64,000 nucleotides of DNA. Origin: Paenibacillus sp. FSL K6-1330 (GTDB lineage: Bacteria > Bacillota > Bacilli > Paenibacillales > Paenibacillaceae). The translations under genes and the position numbers were made by a program. Below, in pieces: positions 1 to 10,033 of this stretch (position 1 is the stretch's first letter; each line of letters opens with the position of its first letter). The notes beneath the pieces are model-generated. The model ran no database searches. It had not been told where the DNA came from and saw only the letters and a program-made list of their open reading frames with translations. The stretch is from positions 5,903,501-5,967,500 of the forward strand of contig NZ_CP150269.1 in assembly GCF_037976825.1 (NCBI RefSeq), read 5' to 3'.

Positions 1-33
1 AAAGTTTTCTTGTACCTTGTTCTTTTTAGCCAC
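1..33 (-). CDS. 5' end of an unidentified gene, truncated by the window
   Basis: A GTG codon at 33-31 is preceded by a good ribosome binding site (GGGAGGTG, spaced about 7 nt), and the frame stays open to the window edge, starting MAKKNKVQEN. Only 11 codons are visible, so no family can be named. It lies downstream of the 3D-domain gene on the same strand, about 130 bp after that gene's stop. The call rests on the start signal alone. Confidence 0.45.
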   Translation of the reverse strand, partial: MAKKNKVQENF

Positions 34-164
34 AGTATTCACCTCCCTGTTCATATGCAATACCATCATCCTCTTCAGGGGTTTAGCCCCCGAAAAGTAG
101 TATGTGATGAACAGGTTGGCATTATTCTTAAATGTTTACTGCCAATCTACACGCCAAAATCATC

Positions 165-911
165 CTAAATGGCTTCCTCCAAAACAGATGAAGGCAGGAA
201 ACGATAAGTTTCAATCGCGTTATCCAGGGTTCTCAGCATTTCTTCCGTGCATTTGCCGCTTCCGGTTTTAATAACCTGTACCTCGACGTCCTTCTTCCCC
301 CACTCCTTAAACACTTGTTTGGTTGTGGAGAAGTAAAGATCGATTTTTTGCCCTTTGATCGCAGACCCGATATCCGCTACGATTCCATAACCATAGCCCG
401 GTATATAGAGAATACTGCCAAGCGGGAATACATTCGGATCCGCGGCAATCGTAGATACCATATTTCGATCCCGCTTAACCTTCACCCCGGAGTAGGTGAT
501 TCCATATTGAGGATGTCCCGGCTTCTTTCCGGTCGATTCATAACCTGCCGTATACCCTGTAGCGGTTACCTTCACCGTATGCAGCACCTGGTCCTCCCTC
601 GGCGCAAGCACAGGCATGGATTCGCGTTTCTTCCCAGGCTTGCTGGCCTTAGGCCCCGTATTCGGAACTTCCAAGTATCTATTCATATCTCTAAAACCTG
701 CTACACGAAGCGCATAGAAGCGAGACATTTCCACGTAATCGGAGCCTTGAATTTCCCCGGCCGGATCATACACATTTCTGAAGTCTGTTGAATCATAGGA
801 TTCGCTTAGAATCAGATTGTGGGCTTCTACCATTGAAGAACCTGCACTAAACAAGACGGCTGATAAAATAAAACCAGCAAAAAACCTCTGCCACTTTTTC
901 CATTGGATCAT
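165..911 (-). CDS. Secreted 3D (Asp-Asp-Asp) domain protein, probable cell-wall lytic enzyme
   Basis: The protein has 248 residues from the ATG at 911, which is chosen over an upstream in-frame start because GGGGGAGGT lies just before it. An N-terminal signal peptide ([10 protein letters not shown] followed by a hydrophobic stretch to about residue 28, VEA-type cleavage) predicts export. The C-terminal half, about residues 110-215, is a 3D domain: [21 protein letters not shown], the [10 protein letters not shown] segment and KIDLYFST supply the conserved acidic residues. This fold resembles the MltA/RlpA double-psi barrel and is found in YocH/YuiC-type muralytic proteins and resuscitation factors. 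No LysM or SH3 binding domain is visible. A role in peptidoglycan remodelling is inferred. It is monocistronic, downstream of the repeat at 1016-1374. Confidence 0.85.
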   Translation of the reverse strand: MIQWKKWQRFFAGFILSAVLFSAGSSMVEAHNLILSESYDSTDFRNVYDPAGEIQGSDYVEMSRFYALRVAGFRDMNRYLEVPNTGPKASKPGKKRESMPVLAPREDQVLHTVKVTATGYTAGYESTGKKPGHPQYGITYSGVKVKRDRNMVSTIAADPNVFPLGSILYIPGYGYGIVADIGSAIKGQKIDLYFSTTKQVFKEWGKKDVEVQVIKTGSGKCTEEMLRTLDNAIETYRFLPSSVLEEAI

Positions 912-1015
912 TGTGAGTACCTCCCCCTTACTAGCGAGGGTTCCCACTTCCCAAATAGAATATACGTGATGGCAGAGGTTTGCATGTCCCATCGTTACTT
1001 AAGCTTTATAGAGGT

Positions 1016-1374
1016 TGTTCAAAAAGTCCGCTTTTGATAAGAAAACCTCTATCGAGGCCACTTCAAGGATGAGCGACCGCGATGCATAGGTAGGTTTCCT
1101 TGCGATATAGAATTTCATCAGTTCCACTGATAACTCATAAATTCTATATCTAACACGAAGCGAATCAGGAAGCAGCTCGGCATCGAATCTTGAATTCAGC
1201 CGGGCCTAAGCGGATGCTTACGAAGTCATGTTTCCTGCGGAAACATCTTAGGTGCTCACGTACCCAAAACGTACGCTCCGCTCCTCACTCCCTAGCTTCA
1301 TCCAACTGAAGCGTTTTGAAAAAACGCACATCGGAAGCATAAGCTTCGGTGCTGAAAATCGACCTTTTTGAACA
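1016..1374. repeat. Hairpin-rich intergenic repeat with 11-bp terminal inverted repeats
   Basis: About 359 bp of non-coding DNA is bounded by a perfect 11-bp inverted pair, TGTTCAAAAAG (1016-1026) and CTTTTTGAACA (1364-1374). It contains several perfect hairpins: GATATAGAATTT (1104-1115) with its complement at 1139-1150 enclosing ATCAG/CTGAT; ATGTTTCC/GGAAACAT near 1218-1236; GAAGC/GCTTC near 1334-1346; and GCGTTTT/AAAACGC near 1311-1327. It separates thrS from the 3D-domain gene. A divergent partial relative lies at 15996-16075. The layout suggests a MITE-like or REP-like dispersed element; no transposase is present. Confidence 0.6.
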
Positions 1375-1391
1375 TGCACTTATAGCTAAAC

Positions 1392-3329
1392 TTAAACGAC
1401 GTGGGTGTTAATTTCTTCACGAAGCTTGAGGATGATCTCGTCCAGCGGCTGGGCACCGATGTCCCCTTCGCCGCGTTTGCGAACGGAAACCGCACCCGCG
1501 TTTTTCTCATTCTCGCCAACGATGAACATGTAAGGAATCTTCTCGAGCTGGGCTTCCCGAATCTTGTAGCCCATCTTCTCGTTGCGAAGATCCGACTCGA
1601 CAGAGATACCGGCGAATTGAAGCTTCTCGGCCACTTCCTTGGCATAGTCTTCAAAGGCATTGGAAACCGGAATGACTTTAACCTGTACCGGTGACAGCCA
1701 CAGCGGCAGCGCACCTGCAAAATTCTCAAGCAAGAAAGCAGTAAAGCGCTCCATCGTACCCAGGATACCGCGGTGGATAACAACCGGACGATGCTTCTGG
1801 CCATCGTCGCCGACGTATTCCAGCTCAAAGCGCTCAGGCAGCAAGAAGTCGAGCTGAACGGTTGACAGCGTCTCTTCCTTTCCTAGAGCCGTACGGATCT
1901 GAACGTCGAGCTTCGGACCGTAGAAGGCAGCTTCGCCTTCGGCCTCATAGAACGGCATGTCCAGGCTCTCGACGACTTCGCGCAGCATACGCTGGGACAT
2001 TTCCCACATTTCATCGTTCTGGAAGTACTTCTCGGTATCCTGCGGATCCCGGTAAGAAAGGCGGAAGCGATAGTCATGGATGCCAAAGTCCTTGTAGACG
2101 GTCATGATTAGCTGAATAACTCGTGCAAACTCTTCCTTAATCTGATCCGGACGGCAGAAAATATGCGAGTCGTTCAACGTCATTGCGCGCACGCGATGCA
2201 AGCCGGTCAGTGCACCGGACATTTCATAACGGTGCTGCATGCCAAGCTCAGCAATACGGATCGGCAGATCCCGGTAGCTGTGCATATCGCTCTTATATAC
2301 CATCATATGGTGAGGACAGTTCATCGGACGAAGGACAAGCTCCTCGTTGTCCATCTCCATTTTCGGAAACATATCTTCCTGATAGTGCTCCCAGTGACCG
2401 GACGTTTTGTACAGCTCCACGTTTCCGAGGACAGGCGTGTACACGTGCTGGTAACCAAGGCGCTCCTCCATGTCCACGATATAACGCTCCAGGGTACGGC
2501 GCAATTTCGCGCCGTTTGGCAGCCAGATCGGCAGGCCTTGTCCAACGAGCTGCGAGAACGTAAACATTTGCAATTCCTTGCCCAGCTTACGATGATCGCG
2601 CTTCTTGGCTTCCTCAAGCAGGTGAAGATGCTCATCGAGCTGCGCTTTTTTCACGAACGCCGTACCGTAAACGCGCTGAAGCATTTTGTTCTTGCTGTCG
2701 CCGCGCCAGTATGCGCCTGCCACATTCATAAGTTTGAACACTTTGATCTTGCCGGTTGAAGGGACGTGCGGTCCACGACAGAGATCAAAGAATTCGCCTT
2801 GCTCATAGATCGTGATAACGCTATCCTCAGGCAGGGCATTGATTAGTTCCAGCTTGTACGGATCCCCAAGCTCGCCAAAGATGCGCAGCGCTTCCGCACG
2901 GCTCACTTCCTTGCGGACAATCGGAAGATTCTCGCCGATAATGCGTTCCATTTCCTTCTCGATCTTCTGCAGGTCCTCCGGATTCAAAGGCTCTTCCAGA
3001 TCCATATCATAGTAGAAGCCGTCCTCAATGACCGGACCCACGCCCAGCTTTACTTCTTTCGCTCCATACAAACGCTTGGTTGCCTGAGCCAGCAAATGCG
3101 CTGTACTGTGGCGCATCACTTCAAGCCCTTCAGGCGTATCCTGGGTTACGATCTCGATCAAAGCTCCGTCCTGAAGCGGTGTCGAGAGATCCACAACGAT
3201 CCCGTCCATTTTTCCCGCGACCGCATTCTTTCTAAGTCCGCTGCTGATCGACGCAGCCACATCCTCAATACTGCTGCCCGCCTCATACTCCCGTACGGAG
3301 CCGTCAGGCAATTTAATGCTAATAGCCAC
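1392..3329 (-). CDS. thrS: Threonyl-tRNA synthetase
   Basis: This class II aminoacyl-tRNA synthetase has 645 residues, normal for bacterial ThrRS. An N-terminal TGS domain (about 1-61) is followed by the editing domain with the [10 protein letters not shown] zinc motif near residue 75, then the catalytic core (about 245-535) with motif 2 RYEMSGAL and the zinc-binding MNCPHHM. The C-terminal anticodon-binding domain begins near 545. It charges tRNA-Thr in the cytoplasm and hydrolyses mischarged Ser-tRNA-Thr. The start is GTG at 3329, placed by GGGAGG nine bases upstream. Expression is controlled by the T-box leader immediately upstream. ytxC precedes it on the same strand, as in Bacillus subtilis. 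Confidence 0.98.
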   Translation of the reverse strand: MAISIKLPDGSVREYEAGSSIEDVAASISSGLRKNAVAGKMDGIVVDLSTPLQDGALIEIVTQDTPEGLEVMRHSTAHLLAQATKRLYGAKEVKLGVGPVIEDGFYYDMDLEEPLNPEDLQKIEKEMERIIGENLPIVRKEVSRAEALRIFGELGDPYKLELINALPEDSVITIYEQGEFFDLCRGPHVPSTGKIKVFKLMNVAGAYWRGDSKNKMLQRVYGTAFVKKAQLDEHLHLLEEAKKRDHRKLGKELQMFTFSQLVGQGLPIWLPNGAKLRRTLERYIVDMEERLGYQHVYTPVLGNVELYKTSGHWEHYQEDMFPKMEMDNEELVLRPMNCPHHMMVYKSDMHSYRDLPIRIAELGMQHRYEMSGALTGLHRVRAMTLNDSHIFCRPDQIKEEFARVIQLIMTVYKDFGIHDYRFRLSYRDPQDTEKYFQNDEMWEMSQRMLREVVESLDMPFYEAEGEAAFYGPKLDVQIRTALGKEETLSTVQLDFLLPERFELEYVGDDGQKHRPVVIHRGILGTMERFTAFLLENFAGALPLWLSPVQVKVIPVSNAFEDYAKEVAEKLQFAGISVESDLRNEKMGYKIREAQLEKIPYMFIVGENEKNAGAVSVRKRGEGDIGAQPLDEIILKLREEINTHVV

Positions 3330-3460
3330 CTTGTATTCCTCCCAAGAAAAAAGAATTTCACGTTTCTTCCATATATGAAGGACGCGTTAGTCTCCCCGCG
3401 AACTCCAGGCATGGACCGCTCGGTACCGCCTGGACTTCAACGAAAGATACCGGAACATGC

Positions 3461-3655
3461 AAAAAACACCCGTCCCGCGAAGGGACGAGTGTTATACCCG
3501 TGGTTCCACCCTAATTCGATCTCTCCCTCAGCTTATGTACCGGGTACATAATTGATTAAGATCCTTCATCAGCATTGAGTAACGGTCATGAACCGGTGAA
3601 GCCTACTCATCCGCATTCATCATAATGTGCGGGTTCGACGACACAGCTACAAAGG
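3461..3655 (-). promoter_or_regulatory. T-box riboswitch of thrS
   Basis: Read on the minus strand, the leader contains the T-box core AGGGTGGAACCACG (3499-3512). It is followed by a terminator made of AACACTCGTCCC paired with GGGACGGGTGTT and then six T residues (3461-3493). Uncharged tRNA-Thr is expected to bind and form the antiterminator. An AGTA bulge-like segment lies upstream near 3605, but I could not assign the threonine specifier codon with confidence. Confidence 0.92.
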
Positions 3656-3766
3656 GGTAAATCAATGGCGAACCGGAGGAAATTGCAGCCGAGGTTCCTC
3701 TCTCTGAGCGGTCAAATCCGGATTGATTCATGTCTTTGTCAGAGCTTTTACGTGAATTTATCAGTA

Positions 3767-3796
3767 ATTATAATCCTCACCGCTTCGGTGCGTCAA
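3767..3796 (-). promoter_or_regulatory. Sigma-A promoter of the thrS leader
   Basis: Minus-strand -35 TTGACG (3796-3791), an 18-bp spacer and -10 TATAAT (3772-3767). The -35 overlaps the ytxC stop codon, and the spacer holds a CACCG/CGGTG palindrome. Transcription would start near 3760, just upstream of the T-box. Confidence 0.7.
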
Positions 3797-4698
3797 GTCA
3801 TCATTCGTCCGCTTCCGAGAAGCGCGCTGCATTCCGGACAACTGCAGCATACTTCGGCGCGGTTATCAAAGATGTGGGCCAATGTCACAATAACGGGAAG
3901 CTCAGGCTGTCTCGTGTGGATAATCATGCGGGCCGGAGATACCGAAATCAGCGTACTGACCACCATATCTTCAATCTCCATATCCTGGTCCAGCCTTTCC
4001 ATAACGAGTCCTTCATCTCGAGGACGTTCAATCGGGCGAAGATTGCCATCCAGCAGCAGAAAATCTTCCTCCCCCTTATGAATGACGTGTACCAGCGGCA
4101 TTTTGGGCTCCTGAAAATAAACAAAATATTTCAGCAGGCTGACGAACTCCTCGTACTGCTGATCGAGCATAAATTCATCCACTGCATACTCCGCCATCTC
4201 GCGGAGCTCCTGTTCGTAGGACTGAAGCCGGAAGGTCATAAATCCATCCAGGTTAAGCTCAGGTGCCTCGTTCAGGCACTGATATATGCCTTCAGACAGC
4301 TTGCGTCTGCGGCTCTGCCAGAAGTCCCCGGACGGGCCTTCCTCTTTTTGCAGGAGCATCAAAAACCACTGCAGAATCCGCCCTGCTTCTTCCTCATCAT
4401 CAAACTCGAATTCCGAGAACATTAACCGTGCAGCAATCTCCTGCTCCTTCGCTTCCAAAATATAAGCAGTGACTGCTTCGGCAGTGAGCCGGCGCAGCGT
4501 GTCGGCCGATGCGGTCCATGAGGACAGCGGAAGCTTGCCGGAGCACGTCCAAATCACGCGGTCATCCGAAGCGCTGAACGTGAATTTCAGCTGCTTGCAT
4601 TGTTTATGTAGCTCTTTCTGCTTGTGTGACAATATACGGTGAAACGCCTTTTTCTCGTCTTCCGTCCGTGTACCGACAGAAATGCTGAACAGTTCCAT
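3793..4698 (-). CDS. ytxC: YtxC-like sporulation protein
   Basis: The protein has 301 residues from the ATG at 4698, placed by AAGGAGTG. It resembles the YtxC family of spore formers, a poorly characterised sporulation protein of about 280 residues: acidic, soluble and mostly helical, with no signal peptide or membrane segment. The C-terminus carries CCSCPEC, a possible metal site. The assignment rests on family resemblance and on position directly upstream of thrS, as in Bacillus subtilis. Function is unknown. Confidence 0.8.
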   Translation of the reverse strand: MELFSISVGTRTEDEKKAFHRILSHKQKELHKQCKQLKFTFSASDDRVIWTCSGKLPLSSWTASADTLRRLTAEAVTAYILEAKEQEIAARLMFSEFEFDDEEEAGRILQWFLMLLQKEEGPSGDFWQSRRRKLSEGIYQCLNEAPELNLDGFMTFRLQSYEQELREMAEYAVDEFMLDQQYEEFVSLLKYFVYFQEPKMPLVHVIHKGEEDFLLLDGNLRPIERPRDEGLVMERLDQDMEIEDMVVSTLISVSPARMIIHTRQPELPVIVTLAHIFDNRAEVCCSCPECSALLGSGRMMT

Positions 4699-4840
4699 GG
4701 AATCACTCCTTTCGAGTTCCCTTTTCAGTATATGGGGACCCGCTCGGGGATATACGGAACTCCTGCTTGGAAAAACAAGCAAGTCCGAAAGAATATTTAA
4801 TAAATGGCGCGCTGCTCGGAAGGTTATACTTTCAGATAAT

Positions 4841-4870
4841 AAAAAAAGCGGACCGAGTTGCTCGGCCCGC
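4841..4870 (-). terminator. Intrinsic terminator after mqnC
   Basis: On the minus strand GCGGGCCGAG and CTCGGTCCGC form a 10-bp stem with one G-T pair, followed by seven T residues (4847-4841). It lies 27 bp after the mqnC stop. Confidence 0.92.
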
Positions 4871-4896
4871 CTTGCGGATCTTCATGAAGTATAGAA

Positions 4897-6030
4897 TTAG
4901 TTCTGCATGACGAAGTCGCGCTCAACGGTGCTGTTATCTTCGAACACGCGCAGAATATCATACCGGGTGTTGCGTTGAGCCGGAATGTTGCCGGTCTCGC
5001 GGATCAATTGAATAATCGATTCAATATTGACCTTATACACGGCTCCTGCGGAAGAAACCACGTTCTCCTCCATCATCGTGCTGCCAAAGTCATTACAGCC
5101 ATAGCTGAGTGACAGCTTGCCGATCTCAGGTCCCATCGTTACCCAGGACGACTGCAAATTCGGAACGTTATCGATTGCCAAGCGACCGATGGCTACCGTC
5201 TTCAAGTACGCCTCCGGCGTTTCACGCTCACGCTTAAGGTTCGTGTTGTCCGGCTGGAACGTAAATGGAATGAAGGCCAGGAAGCCTTTGGAATCATAAC
5301 CGTTCTGAATGCATTCATCCTGCGCATCACGCACGCGAAGCATATGTAGCGCACGCTCTTCCATCGTTTCGCCCAGGCCGATCACCATAGTAGCCGTCGT
5401 GTTCATGCCGACTTTATGGGCCGTTTGCATGACATCCATCCACTGGCGCCATGTGCCTTTCAGACGGCTGACTTTTTTGCGGATACGATCATCCAAAATC
5501 TCTGCACCGCCACCAGGCAATGAGTCCAGACCCGCGCTGTGAAGCTCGCGCATCACCTCTTCGAGCGTAAGCCCGGAGATCTCCACCATCTTCATAATTT
5601 CCGCCGGGGAGAAGGAATGCATCGTAATGTTAGGAAACCGCTTCTTAATATTGCGAAGCAGATCCGTATAATAATTGAAAGGCAAATCCGGATTGACTCC
5701 GCCCTGCATCAGAATTTCAGTACCGTTCACATCCTCGGTTTCCTGAATCTTCTGGAAGATCGTCTCATCGGGCAGAACGTAGCCCTCAGAAGAGCCCGGT
5801 CGGCGATAAAAAGCACAGAAACGGCAGAATACATCACATATGTTCGTGTAATTGATATTCCGGCCGATAACAAATGTCGTGATAGGATCCGGATGCAGAC
5901 GCTTTGTCATCACATCCGCCGCATGACCCATTTTCTCAATCTCATCACTTTCAAAAAGCGTCACGGTATCTTCGAGGTTTAAACGCTCACCGCGTAAAGC
6001 TTTATCCAATATACGGTTTACCGCACTCAT
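4897..6030 (-). CDS. mqnC: Cyclic dehypoxanthinyl futalosine synthase (radical SAM)
   Basis: The protein has 377 residues, normal for MqnC. The radical SAM motif is CDVFCRFC (CxxxCxxC) near residue 65, followed by the segments MQGGVNPDLP, HSFSPAEI and SLPGGGAEIL. It cyclises dehypoxanthine futalosine in the futalosine route to menaquinone, the alternative to the MenFDHCEB pathway used by Bacillus subtilis. The start ATG follows GGGAGG. The gene stands alone, with its own terminator and no other mqn gene nearby. MqnE is the closest relative, but the CxxxCxxC spacing and the overall sequence fit MqnC. Confidence 0.93.
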   Translation of the reverse strand: MSAVNRILDKALRGERLNLEDTVTLFESDEIEKMGHAADVMTKRLHPDPITTFVIGRNINYTNICDVFCRFCAFYRRPGSSEGYVLPDETIFQKIQETEDVNGTEILMQGGVNPDLPFNYYTDLLRNIKKRFPNITMHSFSPAEIMKMVEISGLTLEEVMRELHSAGLDSLPGGGAEILDDRIRKKVSRLKGTWRQWMDVMQTAHKVGMNTTATMVIGLGETMEERALHMLRVRDAQDECIQNGYDSKGFLAFIPFTFQPDNTNLKRERETPEAYLKTVAIGRLAIDNVPNLQSSWVTMGPEIGKLSLSYGCNDFGSTMMEENVVSSAGAVYKVNIESIIQLIRETGNIPAQRNTRYDILRVFEDNSTVERDFVMQN

Positions 6031-6110
6031 TCTTGCAGCCTCCCTACTTAGAGCAAAATAACAAACACCAGTAAAACTTTTTCTATCTCATCCTACCACA
6101 ATCCGGCATT

Positions 6111-6139
6111 AAAAACGACATCCCGTCCGTGACAGGATG
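6111..6139 (-). terminator. Probable terminator of the met operon
   Basis: Minus-strand CATCCTG/CGGGATG stem (one G-T pair), then GTTTTTAA. It lies 57 bp after the metC stop. Confidence 0.6.
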
Positions 6140-6195
6140 CCGAATTCTATGATTTGGCAAATCTTCAAATGACGTCCCTAACTTCATGCAAATCT

Positions 6196-7419
6196 TTAGT
6201 AACTTGCAGCAAAAGCCCGATCCAGATCAGCAATCAGATCGTCCACATCCTCGAGTCCGACCGAGAAACGGAGCAAACCATCCGTAATTCCGCGTTCATG
6301 CCGAACCTTCTCGCCCATAGCTGCATGGGACATCATCGTCGGGTAAGACAAGATGCTCTCCACAGCTCCCAGGCTGACCGCTACCAGCGGCAGCTTCACA
6401 TGGTTCAGCACCTGCTTGGCACGCTCGCCTGAGCCGACGTCAAAGGAGATGACCGCGCCATAACCGCTTGATTGCTTCTCATGGACCTCACGTCCCGGAT
6501 GATTCAAGAGACCAGGGTAGTACACTTGCTCAATATCGCTTCTTCCTTGCAGCCAGGCCGCCAGCTTGGCTGCACTTTGCTCGGAGTGGGCCATACGCGT
6601 GCTGAGCGTCTTCATGCCGCGCATAAGGAGCCAGGAATCCTGGACCCCAAGCACCGTGCCCAAACCATTTTGCAGCTGTTTCAATTGGTCTCCAAGCTCC
6701 TGGGTTCTGGCTACCGCGAGACCTGCCAGCACATCGCTGTGTCCGCCAAGGAATTTGGTCGCGCTGTGAATGACGATATCCACACCGAATTCAATCGGAC
6801 GCTGGTAAAACGGCGTCATGAACGTATTATCCAGCAGGGTAAGCAGTCCATGCTCCTTCGCCCAATCCGTCACGGCACCAATATCGGTAATTTTCAGAGT
6901 CGGGTTCGAAGGGGTCTCCATATAGACAGCTTTCGTATTCGGTTTGAGAGCAGCCTTCACCTGATCCAGATCGGTCATATCTACGAAGGTGCTCTCGATG
7001 CCCATACGACTTAAAATGCTGGTTAGCAGGCGGTAGGTTCCGCCGTACACATCCTCCGTCACGATCATATGATCGCCCGCGGAGAGCAGCATGAACGAGC
7101 TGGAGATCGCCGCCATACCGGAAGCATAAGCGAAACCGCGTACGCCTCCCTCCAAGAGGGCGATATATTCTTCCAGCGCCTGCCTCGTCGGATTGCCGGA
7201 TCGACTGTAATCGTGCAGCGGCGGGTTAAAGATGTCCTCATGATGAAATGTCGAGGCTTGATAGATCGGAACGCTGGAAGCGCCGGTTGCCCGGTCGATT
7301 TCCCCGCCGAAATGCAATAGTTTCGTCTCGAAACGGAGTTCATCTTCTTCATGTCCCCGTTTTGCTGATAACTGCTTGGTTTGCGTTTCCAAGCCTGATG
7401 GACCTTTATCGATGCTCAT
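6196..7419 (-). CDS. metC: Cystathionine beta-lyase (Cys/Met PLP enzyme)
   Basis: The 407-residue protein belongs to the trans-sulfuration family of PLP enzymes (fold type I). Recognisable segments are YSRSGNPTRQALE, SGMAAISS, EDVYGGTYR, METPSNPTL, LDNTF and the PLP lysine in HSATKFLGGHSD. It is expected to split cystathionine into homocysteine, pyruvate and ammonia. Sequence alone does not exclude cystathionine gamma-lyase activity. Assignment as metC follows from operon order after metA and metI and from likeness to Bacillus subtilis MetC. Its ATG overlaps the metI stop by 4 nt, indicating translational coupling. Confidence 0.88.
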   Translation of the reverse strand: MSIDKGPSGLETQTKQLSAKRGHEEDELRFETKLLHFGGEIDRATGASSVPIYQASTFHHEDIFNPPLHDYSRSGNPTRQALEEYIALLEGGVRGFAYASGMAAISSSFMLLSAGDHMIVTEDVYGGTYRLLTSILSRMGIESTFVDMTDLDQVKAALKPNTKAVYMETPSNPTLKITDIGAVTDWAKEHGLLTLLDNTFMTPFYQRPIEFGVDIVIHSATKFLGGHSDVLAGLAVARTQELGDQLKQLQNGLGTVLGVQDSWLLMRGMKTLSTRMAHSEQSAAKLAAWLQGRSDIEQVYYPGLLNHPGREVHEKQSSGYGAVISFDVGSGERAKQVLNHVKLPLVAVSLGAVESILSYPTMMSHAAMGEKVRHERGITDGLLRFSVGLEDVDDLIADLDRAFAASY

Positions 7420-8600
7420 TCTCGCGTGCTCCCTTCCACTTCAGCTATGGCTGCGCTCAGTGCAGCATCCAAATCCGCGATCAGATCATCCGCATGCTCG
7501 ATGCCGACCGAGAACCGGAGCAAGCGGTCATCCACACCGATCGCTTCCCGAATCTCAAGCGGGATGTCCGCATGGGTCTGGACGGCAGGGTAGGTCATCA
7601 GAGACTCGACGCCCCCCAGGCTTTCTGCGAACGCAATCAGTTTAATGTGCCGCAGCACGGGCTCCACATAGCGGGCGTCCTTCACCTTGAAGGAGAAGAT
7701 GCCGGTGTTGCCGCTGGATTGACGATTCTGGATGTCATGTCCCGGATGATCCGGCAGGGCAGGATAATACACCTCGCCAATCGCTGGGTGAGTTGTCAAA
7801 AATGTTGCCACTGCGGTTGCATTCGCTTCATGCCGATCCATGCGCAGGGCAAGCGTCTTCATTCCTCTCATCAGCTGATAGGAATCGGTCGGGCTTAACA
7901 CCGCGCCGATGGAATTATGAAGGAAAGCCATCTCTTCCGATAGTTCCTTGCCCTTCGTTACGATGATACCCGCCAGCACATCGTTATGTCCTCCCAAATA
8001 CTTGGTGGCGCTATGTATGACAATATCCGCCCCAAGCTCGATAGGTCTTTGGAAATATGGAGTCAAAAGCGTATTATCCACGATGCTGATCAGTTGATGC
8101 CGCCTTGCCCACGTACAGACGGCTTCGATATCCGTAATCATCATAAGCGGATTGGTCGGCGTTTCGATAAATACAGCCTTCGTGTTGGGCCTTCTTGCCC
8201 CTTCCAGCGCATCCAGGTCATTCGTATCCACGTACGTAGCCGTTACGCCAAACTTGGACATGATCCGCTCCAGAAGCCTATACGTCCCTCCATACAAATC
8301 CAGCGATACAATCAGATGATCCCCTTGACCGAACAAAGCAAAAATCGTCTGAAGGGCAGCCATGCCCGAGCTGCAGGCAAAGCCGGCATCACCGGATTCC
8401 AGCTCGGCGCAGGCGTCCTCCAGTACCGAACGGGTCGGATTTTTCGTACGGGTGTAATCAAACCCTGTGCTCTGGCCTAATTTGGGATGGCGGTATGCCG
8501 TAGCCTGATAAATCGGAAAATTCACGGCTCCGGTTACCGGTTCTTGCACCGACCCGATCTGTGCCAGCCGGCTCTCTATATTCAAAGGTTTCTTCTCCAT
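7416..8600 (-). CDS. metI: Cystathionine gamma-synthase / O-acetylhomoserine thiolyase
   Basis: The 394-residue PLP enzyme is a paralogue of the next gene (YTRTKNPTR, SGMAALQT, LDLYGGTYR, IETPTNPL, HSATKYLGGHND with the PLP lysine). It resembles MetI, which condenses an acyl-homoserine with cysteine, or with sulfide in some species, to start the trans-sulfuration route to methionine. The codon pair GTG-ATG (8603-8598) follows GGAGGAG; the ATG is chosen. It lies in the SAM-riboswitch operon between metA and metC. Confidence 0.9.
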   Translation of the reverse strand: MEKKPLNIESRLAQIGSVQEPVTGAVNFPIYQATAYRHPKLGQSTGFDYTRTKNPTRSVLEDACAELESGDAGFACSSGMAALQTIFALFGQGDHLIVSLDLYGGTYRLLERIMSKFGVTATYVDTNDLDALEGARRPNTKAVFIETPTNPLMMITDIEAVCTWARRHQLISIVDNTLLTPYFQRPIELGADIVIHSATKYLGGHNDVLAGIIVTKGKELSEEMAFLHNSIGAVLSPTDSYQLMRGMKTLALRMDRHEANATAVATFLTTHPAIGEVYYPALPDHPGHDIQNRQSSGNTGIFSFKVKDARYVEPVLRHIKLIAFAESLGGVESLMTYPAVQTHADIPLEIREAIGVDDRLLRFSVGIEHADDLIADLDAALSAAIAEVEGSTRE

Positions 8601-8624
8601 CACAAACTCTCCTCCCGTATACTT

Positions 8625-9542
8625 CTATATTTGCGGACCAATATCGTATGGCGTTTCCTGATATACATAGTAATTGAGCCAATTAGTAAATAATAAGTTT
8701 GCATGCGCTCGCCATATGGACGGAGGCGTCCTTGTTGGATCATCATTCGGGTAATAGTTGCGCGGCAGCGCGATATCCATTCCTTTGGCAGCGTCCCGGT
8801 CATACTCCCATTTCAGGGAGTCCGCATCATACTCGGAATGTCCTGTGGCAAATATCTGCTTGCCATCCCGGCTTGAAACTAAATAAATTCCTGCTTCCTC
8901 GGACTCGGACAGGATGACCAGATCGTCAATGCCTGTAATGTCTTCGCGCCGAACTTCCGTATGACGAGAGTGCGGAACAAAGAACATTTCGTCAAAGCCG
9001 CGGAGCAGCTTGGTACACGCTTCATTGATCGTATGTGGAAATACGCCAAAGCATTTTTCTTCGAGGCTGTATTTCGGCACGCCGTAATGATAATAAAGCC
9101 CGGCTTGCGATGCCCAGCAAATATGGAGCGTGGAGGTCACATGCGTCTTGGTCCATTCAAAAATTTCAGTAAGCTCATTCCAGTAATTCACTTCTTCAAA
9201 CTCCAACTGCTCGACTGGAGCTCCTGTAATGATCATGCCGTCAAAACGACGGTTCTTCACTTCTTCAAAGGTTTTGTAAAATGATTTCAGATGCTCAGCC
9301 GACGTATTCTTCGAAACGTGGGAACTCGGATGAAGAAGGACAACATCCACCTGGAGCGGGGAGTTACCGATCAATCGCAATAATTGGGTCTCCGTCGTTT
9401 CCTTGGTTGGCATCAAGTTCAGAATAGCAATCCGCAATGGACGGATATCCTGATGAAATGCGTGACTCTCATCCATGACAAAAATGTTTTCTCCAGCCAG
9501 AACTTCCTTTGCCGGCAAGGCGTCCGGAATTTTAATCGGCAT
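8625..9542 (-). CDS. metA: Homoserine O-acyltransferase (MetA family)
   Basis: The 305-residue enzyme activates homoserine with an acyl group from acyl-CoA, the first committed step to methionine. Visible are [24 protein letters not shown], the nucleophile segment [11 protein letters not shown] (catalytic Cys), [10 protein letters not shown] (catalytic His) and ATGHSEYD. Most Bacillales members use acetyl-CoA, although the family is often labelled succinyltransferase; I did not settle the acyl donor. The ATG follows AAGGAG. It is the first gene after the SAM-I leader and is followed closely by metI. Confidence 0.93.
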   Translation of the reverse strand: MPIKIPDALPAKEVLAGENIFVMDESHAFHQDIRPLRIAILNLMPTKETTETQLLRLIGNSPLQVDVVLLHPSSHVSKNTSAEHLKSFYKTFEEVKNRRFDGMIITGAPVEQLEFEEVNYWNELTEIFEWTKTHVTSTLHICWASQAGLYYHYGVPKYSLEEKCFGVFPHTINEACTKLLRGFDEMFFVPHSRHTEVRREDITGIDDLVILSESEEAGIYLVSSRDGKQIFATGHSEYDADSLKWEYDRDAAKGMDIALPRNYYPNDDPTRTPPSIWRAHANLLFTNWLNYYVYQETPYDIGPQI

Positions 9543-9624
9543 CGTGGCTCACTCCTTCGAAATATGAAATGATACATCCATAAAAAGCTGTGAGAAAGAG
9601 CGTTAGACTGTATAAACGCAAGAA

Positions 9625-9803
9625 ACCTTTCTCAAAGTAGAGAAAGGTCATCATATACGTATCACAATGCGCCTCTCTCATCTGTCAGACTATACAACGG
9701 CTTCTAAGAAGCGTCGTATCTCCTGCAAGAATTAGCACCGTGCGATGTTGCCGCCGGTTGCCGGGTTTCATAGGGCTAGTCCCTCCACCTGCTCTTGATA
9801 AGA
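9625..9803 (-). promoter_or_regulatory. SAM-I (S-box) riboswitch of metA-metI-metC
   Basis: The minus strand carries the class I SAM aptamer signature: CTTATCAAGAGCAGGTGGAG, then GGGACTAGCCCTATGAAACC, CGGCAACC and GGTGCTAATTC. The terminator ACCTTTCTC (9625-9633) pairs with GAGAAAGGT (9640-9648), followed by TTTCTTGCGTTT. SAM binding is known to favour the terminator, so the operon should be off when methionine is plentiful. Confidence 0.96.
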
Positions 9804-9847
9804 TTTCGCTTTATTCAGTTGTCTTAAATTGTTCGTAATTGATACTT

Positions 9848-9876
9848 ACTTTAAATCATTCCCAATTTTTCGTCAA
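9848..9876 (-). promoter_or_regulatory. Promoter of the met operon
   Basis: Minus-strand TTGACG (9876-9871), a 17-bp spacer and TAAAGT (9853-9848), positioned to start transcription about 40 bp ahead of the SAM-I aptamer. The -10 matches consensus at four of six positions. Confidence 0.5.
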
Positions 9877-10033
9877 GAACCTTTTCATAAAGTTTGTCAC
9901 ACTTCACCGAAGGTTTCCATACCCTGTACCATGGTCCTTGGCTGCGCCGGATTTCAACTTGAAAGGTCCTACACCCGGCGTTATACTAGACAAGTGCTGT
10001 TGAAAACCGAGTATGAAAGAGGTGACATGGAAG

